A DNA stretch of 64,000 bases, taken from assembly GCA_031548435.1 (NCBI GenBank), contig JAVBRA010000014.1, positions 1-64,000 of the forward strand, read 5' to 3'. The position numbers were made by a program, and so were the translations under genes. Origin of the DNA: JAVBRA01 sp031548435 (GTDB lineage Bacteria; Bacteroidota; Bacteroidia; Bacteroidales; Rikenellaceae). This document shows, piece by piece, positions 33,555 through 42,413 of the stretch (its first letter is position 1; each line of letters begins with the position of its first letter). The notes beneath the pieces were generated by a model. The model saw only the letters and a list, made by a program, of their open reading frames with translations, made no database searches and had not been told where the DNA came from.

Positions 33555-36500
33555 ATGCTGAATAAAATCATAAAATATTCACTGCAGAACAGGCTTTTTG
33601 TGGTGATAGCTTCGGTGATCCTGGTGGTGGCCGGGGTGTACACGGCGTCGGAAATGGATGTCGACGTATTCCCCGACCTGAACGCGCCCACGGTGGTGGT
33701 GATGACCGAGGCGCAGGGAATGGCGGCCGAAGAGGTCGAGAAACTGGTGACCTTCCCTATCGAAACGTCGGTCAACGGGGCTACGGGGGTGCGGAGGGTA
33801 CGCTCGTCGTCAACCACCGGATTTTCCGTTGTGTGGGTCGAATTCGACTGGAAGACAGATATTTACAAGGCCCGCCAGATCGTTTCCGAAAAGCTGGCCG
33901 AAACAACCGAATCCCTGCCGCAAGGTGCGGGAAAGCCGACCCTGGGCCCGCAATCGTCGATTCTGGGCGAGATGCTGATCGTGGGGCTGACCAGCGACCG
34001 AACCTCGCTGCAAGAGTTGCGCACCATCGCCGACTGGACGATCCGGCCGCGGCTGCTGTCGACCGGAGGGGTGGCGCAGGTGTCGGTCATCGGCGGCGAC
34101 ATCATGGAATACCAGGTGCTGCTCAACCCCTCGAAAATGAGGCTCTACGGCATATCGCTCGACCAGGTGTCGGCGGCCCTGACCGACATGACGCGCAACT
34201 CGACCGGCGGGGTTGTCAACCAATACGGCAACGAATACATCGTGCGCGGCATCTCGGCCACCACTTCGCCCGAAGAGATGGGCAAGGCCGTGGTGGGCGA
34301 ATGCGGAGGGATGCCCGTGGTGCTGGAGCAGGTGGCTGTGGTTGAGGCCGGGGCCAAGTCGCCGCGCCTGGGTGCGGCATCGGAGCGGGGTAAACCGGCT
34401 GTGCTGATCACCGTCACCAAACAACCGGCGGCCAACACCATCAAGCTCACCGAAAAGATCGACGGGGCGATGGCTGAACTGAAATCCACCCTGCCGGCCG
34501 ACATCAACATTTCGACCGACATTTTCCGGCAAGCCGATTTCATCGAAAACTCGATCAACAACATACAGAAAGCGTTGGTCGAGGGGGCGGTGTTTGTGAT
34601 CGTGATCCTCTTCCTGTTCCTGATGAACGGCCGCACGACCGTGATCTCGCTCATCGCCCTGCCGCTGTCGTTGCTGGTGGCGATCCTGGTGTTGAAACTC
34701 TCGGGGCTGACCATCAACACCATGAGCCTCGGCGGCATGGCCATCGCCATCGGGTCGCTGGTCGACGACGCCATCATCGACGTGGAGAACGTCTTCAAGC
34801 GGCTGCGCGAGAACCACAACAAAGAATCCGGACGTCGGCGCGATCCGTTGCGGGTGGTGTTCGAATCGTCGAAAGAGATCCGCAGCTCGATTGTCAATGC
34901 CACCATCATCACCATCGTGGCTTTCGTGCCGCTGTTTTTCCTCGGCGGTATGGAAGGACGCATGTTGCGCCCGCTGGGAGTGGCGTTTATTGTGGCGCTG
35001 TTCGCTTCGCTGATCGTTGCGCTGACGCTTACACCGGTGCTGTGCAGCTATCTGCTGACGGACGAAAAAACGCTTGCGCGCAACAGCAAAGAACCGTGGC
35101 TGTCGCGGTCGATGAAGCGCGTGTATGAAAAATCGCTCGGGTGGGCGCTGGATCATAAAAAGGCGGTGCTGGCTGTGACCGGAGTGCTGTTCGTTGCGGC
35201 CGTTGTCGTTTTTTCGGGACTGGGGCGCAGTTTTCTGCCTCCGTTCAACGAGGGGTCGCTCACCATCAACGTGAACACTATTCCCGGCTCGTCGCTCGAA
35301 GAGTCGGACAAGATCGGGCGCACGGCCGAGGAGCTGCTGCTCACCGTGCCCGAGATCAAAACGGTGGCCCGGCGCACGGGACGCGCCGAACTCGACGAGC
35401 ACGCCCTGGGGGTCAACGTGTCGGAGATCGAAGCCCCATTCGCGCTCGGCGATCGTTCTCGCGAGGCGTTTACCGCCGAGGTGAGGGAAAAACTGGCCTC
35501 CATACCGGGGGCGAACATCGAGATCGGGCAGCCCATTTCGCACCGTATCGACGCCATGCTCTCGGGTACAAAGGCTAATATTGCCATCAAGATCTTCGGC
35601 CCCGACCTGAACAGGCTCTTCGCCACCGGCAACCAGGTCAGGAATGCGATCGCGGAGGTCGAAGGCATTGCCGACCTCAATGTCGAGCAACAGGTCGAGC
35701 GTCCCCAACTGCACATCCGTCCGCGGCGCGATCTGATGGCCCGCAGCGGGGTGACCATGCAGGAATTCAACGAGTTCGTGGACGTGGCGCTCGGCGGAGC
35801 GGTGGTGTCGCAGGTGTATGATAAAGGGCGCTCGGTGGACGTAACCCTGAAAATAGACGATGTGTTCCGCGACGACATCGCCACCATCTCCGACCTGCCT
35901 GTGGACGGGCTCAACGGAAAAGTGCCGCTGGGACATATTGCCGACATCGTTTCATCGTCGGGCCCCGATGCCGTCAGCCGCGAGAACGCCCAGCGCAAGA
36001 TCGTGGTGTCGGCCAACGTCGAAGGGCGCGACCTGCACGGGGTCATCTCCGATATCAGGGAGCGTGTTGCGTCGGACGTCAGCCTGCCCGAAGGGTACCA
36101 TATCGAGTATGGCGGGCAGTTCGAGAGCGAGCAGGCGGCTTCGCGCATCCTGATGATCGCCTCGTTGTTGTCGCTGATTGTTATTTTCATTTTCCTGTTC
36201 CAGGAGTTCCGCAACCTATCGCTCTCGGCCATTGTGATGATCAACCTGCCGCTGGCGCTGATCGGGGGGGTGATGGCCATTTGGCTCACCTCGGGCGTGA
36301 TCAGCATTCCCGCCATTATCGGGTTCATTTCGCTGTTCGGCATCGCCGCGCGCAACGGCATCCTGCTCATCTCGCGCTACAACCGCCTGATGGAAGAGGG
36401 GCACTCGCTCAAAGAGACGGTGCTCACCGGTTCGCTCGACCGGCTGAACCCCATTCTGATGACGGCGCTCACCTCGGCCCTGGCGCTGATTCCGCTGGCC

Positions 36501-36635
36501 ATGGGGGGGCATCTGCCCGGAAACGAGATCCAGAGCCCGATGGCCAAAGTGATCCTCGGCGGATTGATCAGTTCGACGTTGCTCAACGGTTTTGTCGTAC
36601 CGGTGGTTTATATGATTTATAAACGGGAAAAGTAA
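33555..36635 (+). CDS. Heavy-metal RND efflux pump (CusA/CzcA type)
   Basis: A 1026-residue inner-membrane pump with the usual twelve helices and two large periplasmic loops. N terminus: MLNKIIKYSLQNRLFVVIAS; VFPDLNAPTVVVMTEAQGM and EEVEKLVTFPIETSVNG are typical of the HME subfamily. Helix 4 carries GGMAIAIGSLVDDAIIDVEN with the two proton-relay aspartates of metal pumps. Length is normal. It exports mono- or divalent cations from the periplasm or cytosol using the proton gradient; the sequence does not fix whether copper/silver or zinc/cobalt is the substrate, although the His-rich partners fit Zn, Ni, Co or Cu. Confidence 0.93.
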   Translation: MLNKIIKYSLQNRLFVVIASVILVVAGVYTASEMDVDVFPDLNAPTVVVMTEAQGMAAEEVEKLVTFPIETSVNGATGVRRVRSSSTTGFSVVWVEFDWKTDIYKARQIVSEKLAETTESLPQGAGKPTLGPQSSILGEMLIVGLTSDRTSLQELRTIADWTIRPRLLSTGGVAQVSVIGGDIMEYQVLLNPSKMRLYGISLDQVSAALTDMTRNSTGGVVNQYGNEYIVRGISATTSPEEMGKAVVGECGGMPVVLEQVAVVEAGAKSPRLGAASERGKPAVLITVTKQPAANTIKLTEKIDGAMAELKSTLPADINISTDIFRQADFIENSINNIQKALVEGAVFVIVILFLFLMNGRTTVISLIALPLSLLVAILVLKLSGLTINTMSLGGMAIAIGSLVDDAIIDVENVFKRLRENHNKESGRRRDPLRVVFESSKEIRSSIVNATIITIVAFVPLFFLGGMEGRMLRPLGVAFIVALFASLIVALTLTPVLCSYLLTDEKTLARNSKEPWLSRSMKRVYEKSLGWALDHKKAVLAVTGVLFVAAVVVFSGLGRSFLPPFNEGSLTINVNTIPGSSLEESDKIGRTAEELLLTVPEIKTVARRTGRAELDEHALGVNVSEIEAPFALGDRSREAFTAEVREKLASIPGANIEIGQPISHRIDAMLSGTKANIAIKIFGPDLNRLFATGNQVRNAIAEVEGIADLNVEQQVERPQLHIRPRRDLMARSGVTMQEFNEFVDVALGGAVVSQVYDKGRSVDVTLKIDDVFRDDIATISDLPVDGLNGKVPLGHIADIVSSSGPDAVSRENAQRKIVVSANVEGRDLHGVISDIRERVASDVSLPEGYHIEYGGQFESEQAASRILMIASLLSLIVIFIFLFQEFRNLSLSAIVMINLPLALIGGVMAIWLTSGVISIPAIIGFISLFGIAARNGILLISRYNRLMEEGHSLKETVLTGSLDRLNPILMTALTSALALIPLAMGGHLPGNEIQSPMAKVILGGLISSTLLNGFVVPVVYMIYKREK

Positions 36636-36666
36636 TTCTATTTAGAATAAATAAAAATAAAAAGCA

Positions 36667-36674
36667 TATCTTTG
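36667..36674 (+). promoter_or_regulatory. Internal promoter element before the TolC-like gene
   Basis: TATCTTTG within an A/T-rich 55-base gap after the pump gene. It suggests that the outer-membrane channel gene can also be transcribed alone. Confidence 0.6.
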
Positions 36675-36709
36675 CGCTTTCTTAATTTCTAATGAAAAAT
36701 AGAACCATA

Positions 36710-37891
36710 ATGAGAAAGACGATCGTATGTGCGGCGGCGGCATTGATGCCGGCCTTCCATTTGGCGGCCCAGTCGGGTATCGACCGTACATTGGCGCAAA
36801 TCGAACAGAACAACCCTACGCTCAACGCGGCCGCCGAACTTGCCGGAGCCCGGAAACTCGAAGCCAGGCAGGGGAACACGCTCTACGACCCGGTGGTGAG
36901 CTATGACTACTTGTGGAGCAATCCGTCGTCGCTGGGGCGGTCGCAGGAACTGAACGTGGTGCAGGGATTCGATTTCCCGACCCTATACGCCGCACGCAGT
37001 AAAATGGCCAAACTTCAGGCGGGACAGTACGACGGCGAGCAGGCGCTACTCAGGCAACAACTGCTGCTCGATGCCAAAAGGCTGTGCCTGGAGGTCATCT
37101 ACTTGCGGAAACAGAACCAACTGCTGGTCGACAAGCATTCGGCGGCGGTGAAGCTCGCCGATATTTACGCCGCCATGCTCAAAGCAGGAGAAGCTAACGC
37201 CATCGAGGCCAACCGGGCGCAAATGGAGTGCATCTCCATTACCACTGAACTCGGGAACAACGAAATTACGCTCAAAACCCGACTGAAGCAACTCGCAGCC
37301 CTGAACGGCAATGTCGATCCGGAATTTACCGACGGCGAATACCCCCGGCGGCTGACGCTGCTGGAGCTCGATTCGCTCAAGGCGATCTACGTTTCGTCCG
37401 ACCCGGCGGTGGCCAACTACCGCAACATGGTGGCGGTGGCCAGGCAGGGGGTGAGTGTGAGCCGTTCGGGCGCGCTGCCCAAATTCGAAGTGGGGTATCG
37501 TTACGAAACGGCGCTCGAAGATTCGTTCAACGGCATCAAGTTAGGCATGAGCGTGCCGCTGTTCGAGAGCCGCCACAGTGTCAAAAAAGCCAAGGCCGAA
37601 GTGCGTGCCGCCGAAGCGCAGCTGGCCGGAGCAGAAACCGAAATGGCTTCGACCGTGGAAGAACTGTACGACCGGGTGCAACTGCTGCAGTCGGCTGTGA
37701 TCCGCACGGAAGCCGCGGTTAAAAACACCATGCCTCAGGAATTGTTCTCCAAGTCGCTGGCTGCGGGCGAGATATCGGAAATACACTACATGGACGGCAT
37801 CTATGCCTCGTTTGACAACATCCTGTTGTTGCTGGATTTGCAGATGCAGTACCAGGTGGCCCTGGCCGAACTTTATCAGTTCGAGTTGTAG
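36710..37891 (+). CDS. TolC-family outer-membrane efflux protein
   Basis: A 393-residue protein with signal peptide MRKTIVCAAAALMPAFHLAAQ (start at 36710; ATG at 36692 would add six residues). Two OEP-type halves with long amphipathic helices, for example DRTLAQIEQNNPTLNAAAEL and KKAKAEVRAAEAQLAGAETE. It should form the trimeric outer-membrane duct for the adjacent adaptor and pump. Slightly short but in the family range for CusC-like proteins in this phylum. Ends at a strong terminator. Confidence 0.88.
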   Translation: MRKTIVCAAAALMPAFHLAAQSGIDRTLAQIEQNNPTLNAAAELAGARKLEARQGNTLYDPVVSYDYLWSNPSSLGRSQELNVVQGFDFPTLYAARSKMAKLQAGQYDGEQALLRQQLLLDAKRLCLEVIYLRKQNQLLVDKHSAAVKLADIYAAMLKAGEANAIEANRAQMECISITTELGNNEITLKTRLKQLAALNGNVDPEFTDGEYPRRLTLLELDSLKAIYVSSDPAVANYRNMVAVARQGVSVSRSGALPKFEVGYRYETALEDSFNGIKLGMSVPLFESRHSVKKAKAEVRAAEAQLAGAETEMASTVEELYDRVQLLQSAVIRTEAAVKNTMPQELFSKSLAAGEISEIHYMDGIYASFDNILLLLDLQMQYQVALAELYQFEL

Positions 37892-37909
37892 GTATTTCGA
37901 GAGGCAATG

Positions 37910-37943
37910 AAAAAAGGTTGACGGAATTCGTCAACCTTTTTTT
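37910..37943. terminator. Bidirectional intrinsic terminator between convergent genes
   Basis: AAAAAAGGTTGACG and its complement around GAATT, giving T runs on both strands. It separates the TolC-like gene (+) and the AMP-binding gene (-). Confidence 0.9.
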
Positions 37944-37994
37944 GTTTTTAAGCAAACGCTCACCCGGAATAGCATGCGGCAAACGACTTTGTTT

Positions 37995-39647
37995 TTAAAC
38001 CACCTCGACGCCTTTTTCCCGGAGCAGATCCAGCCCCCAATCTTTCATCTTGTATTTCTGCACCTTGCCGCTGGCGGTCATGGGGTATTCGGTTACGAAA
38101 AAGATGTATTTGGGGATCTTGTAGCGCGAAATTTTGCCTGTACAGAAATTGATCACCTCGTCTTCAGTGAGGTTCATGCCCGCTTTGGTGATGATAAACG
38201 CCCCGATCTGCTCGCCGTACCTGGGGCTGGGAATGCCCACCACTTCGATGCTTTGGATCTGCGGCATGTTGTAGAGAAAATTCTCGATCTCGCGCGGGTA
38301 GATGTTCTCGCCGCCGCGGATGATCATATCCTTGATGCGTCCGGTGATCGAAAAATAACCGTCTTTGTCCATCACGCCCACATCGCCCGAGTGGAGGTAG
38401 CCGTCTTTGTCGAGGATGGCCGCCGAAGCTTCGGGATTGTTGTAGTATCCCTTCATCAGATTATAGCCCTTGCAGCACATTTCGCCCTGCACGCCGGGAG
38501 GGCATTCCTTGCCCGTTTCGGGGTCGATGACCTTCACATCGACGAAAGGCATCGCCTTTCCGACAGTGGTGCTGCGGATCTCGGGTGCATCGGTGGTGCG
38601 GGTGCAGGTCATGCCCGGCGACGTTTCCGTCAGTCCGTAGACGATGATGATGTCTTTGCAGTGCATGCGCGTCATCACCTGGTTCATGGTTTCGATGGGG
38701 CAGGGGGCCCCGGCCATGATGCCGGTGCGCAGCGACGTCAGGTCGAAACTCGAAAAGCTCGGGTGGTTCAGCTCGGCGATGAACATGGTGGGGACGCCGT
38801 AAAGCGACGTGGCACGCTCGGCTTCGATGGCCGACAACACCTTGTGCGCGTCGAACTCCTCGACCATCACCATCGTCGCCCCGTGGGTGATCACCGCACA
38901 CAGGGCGAGCACGCATCCGAAGCAATGGAACAGCGGCACGCAGGTCAGCACTTTGTCGGCGGCCGTGTACTGCATGCACTCGCCCACCGTGTTGCCGTTA
39001 TTGAGGATGTTGTGGTGCGAGAGCATCACCCCTTTCGGGAAGCCGGTCGTGCCCGAGGTGTACTGGATGTTGACCACGTCGTGGGTGTTGGTGAGGGCCT
39101 TCAGGCGGTTGAGTTCCGTGTCGTCCATCACCGACCCCATTTTATAGAGCTCCGAGGTGTTGTACATGCCGCGGAACTTCTCCTGCCCGATGAATACCAC
39201 GTTTTTGAGGCGGGGCAGTCGTTCGGACGACAGTTCGCTGCGGCGGTCGGTTTTGAGCTCGGGGATCAGTTCGTAGATGGTGTCGAGATAATTGTTGCCC
39301 CGGTACCCTTCGACCATGCACAGGGTGTGCAGGTCGGAGTTTTTCATCAGGTATTCGAGTTCGGCGATGCGGTAGTTGGTGTTGATGGTTACCAGCACGG
39401 CGCCGATTTTGGCCGTGGCGAACATGAACGTCAGCCAGTCGGGCACGTTCTTGGCCCAGATACCCACATGGCTGCCGCGGGTAACGCCTATTGCAATCAA
39501 CCCTTTGGCGAATTTATTGACGCGTTCGTCGAACTCTTTATACGTGAAGCGCAGGCCGCGGTCGGGGTAGACCATGAAATCGTGGTCGGGGGTCGTCTCG
39601 CGGTAGTATTCCAGCAGTCCGCCTAAGGTGAAGTCTTTCAGTTCCAT
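37995..39647 (-). CDS. AMP-binding acyl-CoA synthetase-type ligase
   Basis: A 550-residue ANL-superfamily enzyme. P-loop YTSGTTGFPKG (about 182-192), A5 block YGLTETSPGMTC (about 326-337), A8 hinge ITGRIKDMIIRGGENIYP (about 421-438) and the C-terminal lysine in SGKVQKYKM. It activates a carboxylic acid as acyl-adenylate and probably forms the CoA thioester; medium- or long-chain fatty acids are most likely from similarity to FadD-like proteins. It sits 27 bases downstream of the XRE-cupin regulator on the same strand, a pairing common in Bacteroidetes that suggests regulation by an acid or acyl-CoA ligand (inference). Confidence 0.9.
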   Translation of the reverse strand: MELKDFTLGGLLEYYRETTPDHDFMVYPDRGLRFTYKEFDERVNKFAKGLIAIGVTRGSHVGIWAKNVPDWLTFMFATAKIGAVLVTINTNYRIAELEYLMKNSDLHTLCMVEGYRGNNYLDTIYELIPELKTDRRSELSSERLPRLKNVVFIGQEKFRGMYNTSELYKMGSVMDDTELNRLKALTNTHDVVNIQYTSGTTGFPKGVMLSHHNILNNGNTVGECMQYTAADKVLTCVPLFHCFGCVLALCAVITHGATMVMVEEFDAHKVLSAIEAERATSLYGVPTMFIAELNHPSFSSFDLTSLRTGIMAGAPCPIETMNQVMTRMHCKDIIIVYGLTETSPGMTCTRTTDAPEIRSTTVGKAMPFVDVKVIDPETGKECPPGVQGEMCCKGYNLMKGYYNNPEASAAILDKDGYLHSGDVGVMDKDGYFSITGRIKDMIIRGGENIYPREIENFLYNMPQIQSIEVVGIPSPRYGEQIGAFIITKAGMNLTEDEVINFCTGKISRYKIPKYIFFVTEYPMTASGKVQKYKMKDWGLDLLREKGVEVV

Positions 39648-39674
39648 ACGTTTGGGGTAGTGGTTTTGCGACCG

Positions 39675-40244
39675 TTATGCCGGCGAGTAGGTTACGGCCA
39701 GCACTTTCGCCTCCTTGTCCGTTGTCGAGTAGAGGCAGTTGGGCACCACCAGGTCGAAATAGATCGAGTCGCCCTGCGACAAGACGTATGTTTCGTTGCC
39801 GTATTCGAGTTTGATCGAGCCTTCAAGGATGTAGATGAACACCTCGCCCTCGCGCGAGGAGAATTTCTGAAGCGACTCCTGTTTCGGGCCGATGCGGATC
39901 ATGACCGGCTCCATGTGGCAGTCGTACTTGTCTTTGGTCAGGGGCGAGAACATCATGTGCGGATGCTTGCTCTTGTCCTCGTTCAGAAAACTGATATACT
40001 CCGAATCCTCGTTTTTGGTGATGACGATGGGCCGATCTTCCTCGATGCCGTCGAGCACCGTGCCCAGCCTCACCTCCAGCGCTTTTGTTATTTTGGTCAG
40101 GGTGGCCATGCCGGGCGTTATCTTTCCCGATTCTATCAGGGCGATCTCTTCGGCGGTAATCCCTGTTCTTGACGATAGCTCTTCGACCGGAATGTGTTTC
40201 TCTTCCCGGAGCTTCTTCAGTTTTGTGGCAACTTTTTCGCTCAT
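39675..40244 (-). CDS. XRE-family regulator with C-terminal cupin domain
   Basis: A 189-residue protein. An N-terminal helix-turn-helix (about 8-62: KLKKLREEKHIPVEELSSRT, then ITPGMATLTKITKAL) is joined to a cupin barrel (about 105-185: REGEVFIYILEGSIKLEYGN, QGDSIYFD). Such regulators bind DNA as dimers and sense small ligands or metal in the cupin. It leads a two-gene operon with the acyl-CoA ligase and probably controls it. The long A/T-rich region upstream is a plausible operator site. Confidence 0.9.
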   Translation of the reverse strand: MSEKVATKLKKLREEKHIPVEELSSRTGITAEEIALIESGKITPGMATLTKITKALEVRLGTVLDGIEEDRPIVITKNEDSEYISFLNEDKSKHPHMMFSPLTKDKYDCHMEPVMIRIGPKQESLQKFSSREGEVFIYILEGSIKLEYGNETYVLSQGDSIYFDLVVPNCLYSTTDKEAKVLAVTYSPA

Positions 40245-40644
40245 AGTGGTTTTTAAAATTCTTATGCGAAGTTCATAAACAAACTCCCGTTTAAAATCGC
40301 TTTTCGAAACTATTGTACGGAGTCGAATCGTATTGTTTTAATAATAAATATTTAATAATCATAGTCATATAGATATATTTATTCCGGTATTCAACGCTTT
40401 ATTTTTCATGATTCATACTCCGGTACCGGAAAAATTTAGTGTTAAGTTGCTGAAAATCAAAGTAAAAATCATTAATTATTTAAATCACTGATAATTAATA
40501 TGTTGTATCGTATTGATAATCAGTGGAGATTTATGGTATGCCAATAATTAGTAACACTCCGCTTTCGCGGCGCCGTACCTTGCGGTGGTAAAAAGAAGGG
40601 GATTTTTTACGGCGGCCTGTTATGTTTAACCTATTTAATATCAG
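40245..40644. other. A/T-rich intergenic region at the strand-composition switch
   Basis: 400 bases with much lower G+C than the flanks, between the divergent XRE-cupin gene and the phage-like ClpP gene. No gene. A near-consensus TACCTTGC lies at about 40575, and a hairpin GTAAAAA/TTTTTAC at about 40588-40610 lies in the leader of the phage-like cluster. G/C balance of the + strand changes sign here. No recognisable dif-type 28-mer was found by eye. Confidence 0.5.
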
Positions 40645-41565
40645 ATGAATATTTCGAACATCCACATTACAAACCACTCGGACTATGCCCAAATCGACAT
40701 AGAAGGAGTGATCGGCAAGCCCGAAGAGTTGCAGTTCGACGTGCCTGGCCAACGGGTAGCGACCTATAAAAAAATGTCGCAAGCGCTGGCCCGTATCAAA
40801 GGCATCGGCCAGCGGCGGGTGCAGGTGAATATCCGGTCGGTGGGCGGCGGGGTCAACGACGCCATCCTCATCCACGACGCGCTTGTGTCGCTCAAGGCCG
40901 AGGTGACCACCACCTGCTACGGCTATGTCGCTTCGGCGGCCACCATCATTGCCCAGGCGGCGTCGGGCGGACGGAGGCGCATATCCGAAAACTCGCTCTA
41001 TCTGGTGCACCAAACTGCCGCCGAAGCCGAGGGCAACCGCAACTCCATCGGGCGTACGGCCGACCTGCTCTCGCAGAGCGACGACAAAATCGCCGCCATC
41101 TACGCCCGCCGATCGGGGCGCACGCCCGGCTTCTACGCCGAACTGATGGCGCGCAACGACGGCAACGGGCAGTGGCTCACCCCCGAGCAGGTGATCGAGG
41201 CCGGCCTGGCCGATGAGATCGTACCCGCGAGCGCGTCCGACGAGGGCGTCGTCAATCACAAAAGCGGCATGAGGATCAGGCTCGACGCGGCCTGGAAAAA
41301 CATCTCCAATTTCCTCGGGTTTGCCAACGTCGACGCTCCGGAACATTATCTGTCGGAAAGCGACCTGGCGCGCATCGACGACGGACTGGCCGGGCAGGAA
41401 CGCCAGATCGATGGATTAAAGAACCGTCTGGCCGGATTGCAGTCATCGGACGCGTCCAAAGTGGGGCCGACGCAAACCCAACCTCGGGAGGATCCCTCGA
41501 TCGAAGAGGCGGCCAGGTGTCCCAACGATGAGTCGTACCGGATGGATGCGCTCAGCTTCAAGTGA
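40645..41565 (+). CDS. Phage-type ClpP-like head maturation protease (with possible scaffold tail)
   Basis: A 306-residue protein. The ClpP fold is clear: the nucleophile Ser97 in CYGYVASAATIIA and His122 in SLYLVHQ, and an oligomer-contact region around VNIRSVGGGVNDAILIHDAL. Residues about 235-300 form a charged, helical tail (LARIDDGLAGQERQIDGLKN) that resembles the coiled-coil scaffold often fused to phage head proteases. In phages this enzyme trims the capsid and scaffold during head assembly. It is separated from the capsid gene by 850 bases of repeat-rich non-coding DNA, which is unusual. Confidence 0.85.
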   Translation: MNISNIHITNHSDYAQIDIEGVIGKPEELQFDVPGQRVATYKKMSQALARIKGIGQRRVQVNIRSVGGGVNDAILIHDALVSLKAEVTTTCYGYVASAATIIAQAASGGRRRISENSLYLVHQTAAEAEGNRNSIGRTADLLSQSDDKIAAIYARRSGRTPGFYAELMARNDGNGQWLTPEQVIEAGLADEIVPASASDEGVVNHKSGMRIRLDAAWKNISNFLGFANVDAPEHYLSESDLARIDDGLAGQERQIDGLKNRLAGLQSSDASKVGPTQTQPREDPSIEEAARCPNDESYRMDALSFK

Positions 41566-41579
41566 ATGTGATTTTTTTT

Positions 41580-41694
41580 CTGTCATGTTGAGCGGCAGCG
41601 AGACACTTCTTCCATAGTGCAACGAATTGCCTCTCGAATCCGGAGATTCTTCACTGCGTTCAGAAGAATCATTTCAAGGTCATATCGGAAATGA
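41580..41694. repeat. Intergenic palindromic repeat, copy 3
   Basis: Begins CTGTCATGTTGAGCGGCAGC and ends with a near complement finishing GGAAATGACAG. Inner GAATCCGGAGATTCTTC resembles the core of the copy at 55606. It sits immediately after the ClpP-like gene. Confidence 0.6.
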
Positions 41695-41737
41695 CAGGAG
41701 AGTGTTCGCAGTCGAACAAAAACGATGGATTAATTCC

Positions 41738-42050
41738 GCTTGCCGGCGGGGCCTGACTTTTTGTCATTGCCCAAAAAGGATGCAAAAAGGCTACGGACCC
41801 GATGAAATTTCCGCTGAAGGTTCCCGGGCAGTTGCTAAAACGGAGCCACAGGCTCACTTGTTATCGGGAGCCACACCACACTCAGAAATGTTTGTGAGCG
41901 AAAAAAGGTTGTTGCTCAAAAACACCCGGTGGGTGCGCAACTGACCGGAGACCTTCCCTGCGGGCCGCGGAATTTCATATGGCCCGAACCTGAGCGCCCG
42001 GCCGCGCTCATCGGGCACATGCTCCCGAACAGGATTAAGAAATCCATCGT
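41738..42050. repeat. Long dispersed intergenic repeat, copy A
   Basis: Shares several blocks with 50387-50707 in the same order and orientation: GCCGGCGGGGCC-like start, TTTTTGTCATTGCCCAAAA (41758-41776), GGAGCCACAGGCTCA (41842-41856), TTGTTATCGGGA, ACACCACACTCA, and GATTAAGAAATCCATC (42033-42048). Blocks are identical or nearly so while the DNA between has drifted. No coding potential. Confidence 0.75.
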
Positions 42051-42087
42051 TCCCCCCGAATTCTCCCGCTCGTTCTGAGCATTCCCG

Positions 42088-42413
42088 TTATCAACAAACG
42101 ACTCTTGTTGCAGGCGCGAGTTATCGACATTCCTGTCGCACTTGCTGCGGCCATCGCCGCTTCCCAACACCTCCTGTTCGCAGACGCTTCGCATTCCGGC
42201 CTCATGACAGGCCATGCCGAAGGAGCATATCCGCCGAAAGCGCAGACAGGGCTGGTGTACACCCATCACCGCAAGTTGCCGACAGCTGTTGATTATTCCG
42301 TCCTGGACAGATGTGGATCCTGTTGATAACACCCCGGCCAGCCGGCCGAATCGCCCCTTCTTATTTACACCTGTTAACAATTCATTAACCGTTTATCATC
42401 AATTTTATCGACA
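42088..42413. other. Cluster of DnaA-box-like 9-mers upstream of the capsid gene
   Basis: Within 326 bases: TTATCAACA (42088), TTATCGACA (42121), TGTTGATTA (42287), TGTGGATCC (42312), TGTTGATAA (42321), TGTTAACAA (42372), TTATCATCA (42393) and TTATCGACA (42405). Several are one or two bases from TTATCCACA or its complement. The last overlaps the start codon of the capsid gene. An A/T-rich tail (42361-42412) adjoins. Function not shown; see findings. Confidence 0.4.

Noticed and set aside
40245..40644. A riboswitch or dif site in the A/T-rich gap
   Set aside because: No conserved riboswitch core was recognised and no 28-mer with the CATAA-6-TTATG arrangement of dif was found by eye.
41627..41944. 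A 105-codon open frame in the gap between the ClpP-like and capsid genes
   Set aside because: It runs across two dispersed repeats and has no start context or recognisable family.
42088..42413. The DnaA-box-like cluster as the chromosomal oriC
   Set aside because: Skew changes from positive to negative on the + strand near here, the sign expected at a terminus; origin-linked genes are absent. Kept only as an unexplained cluster.
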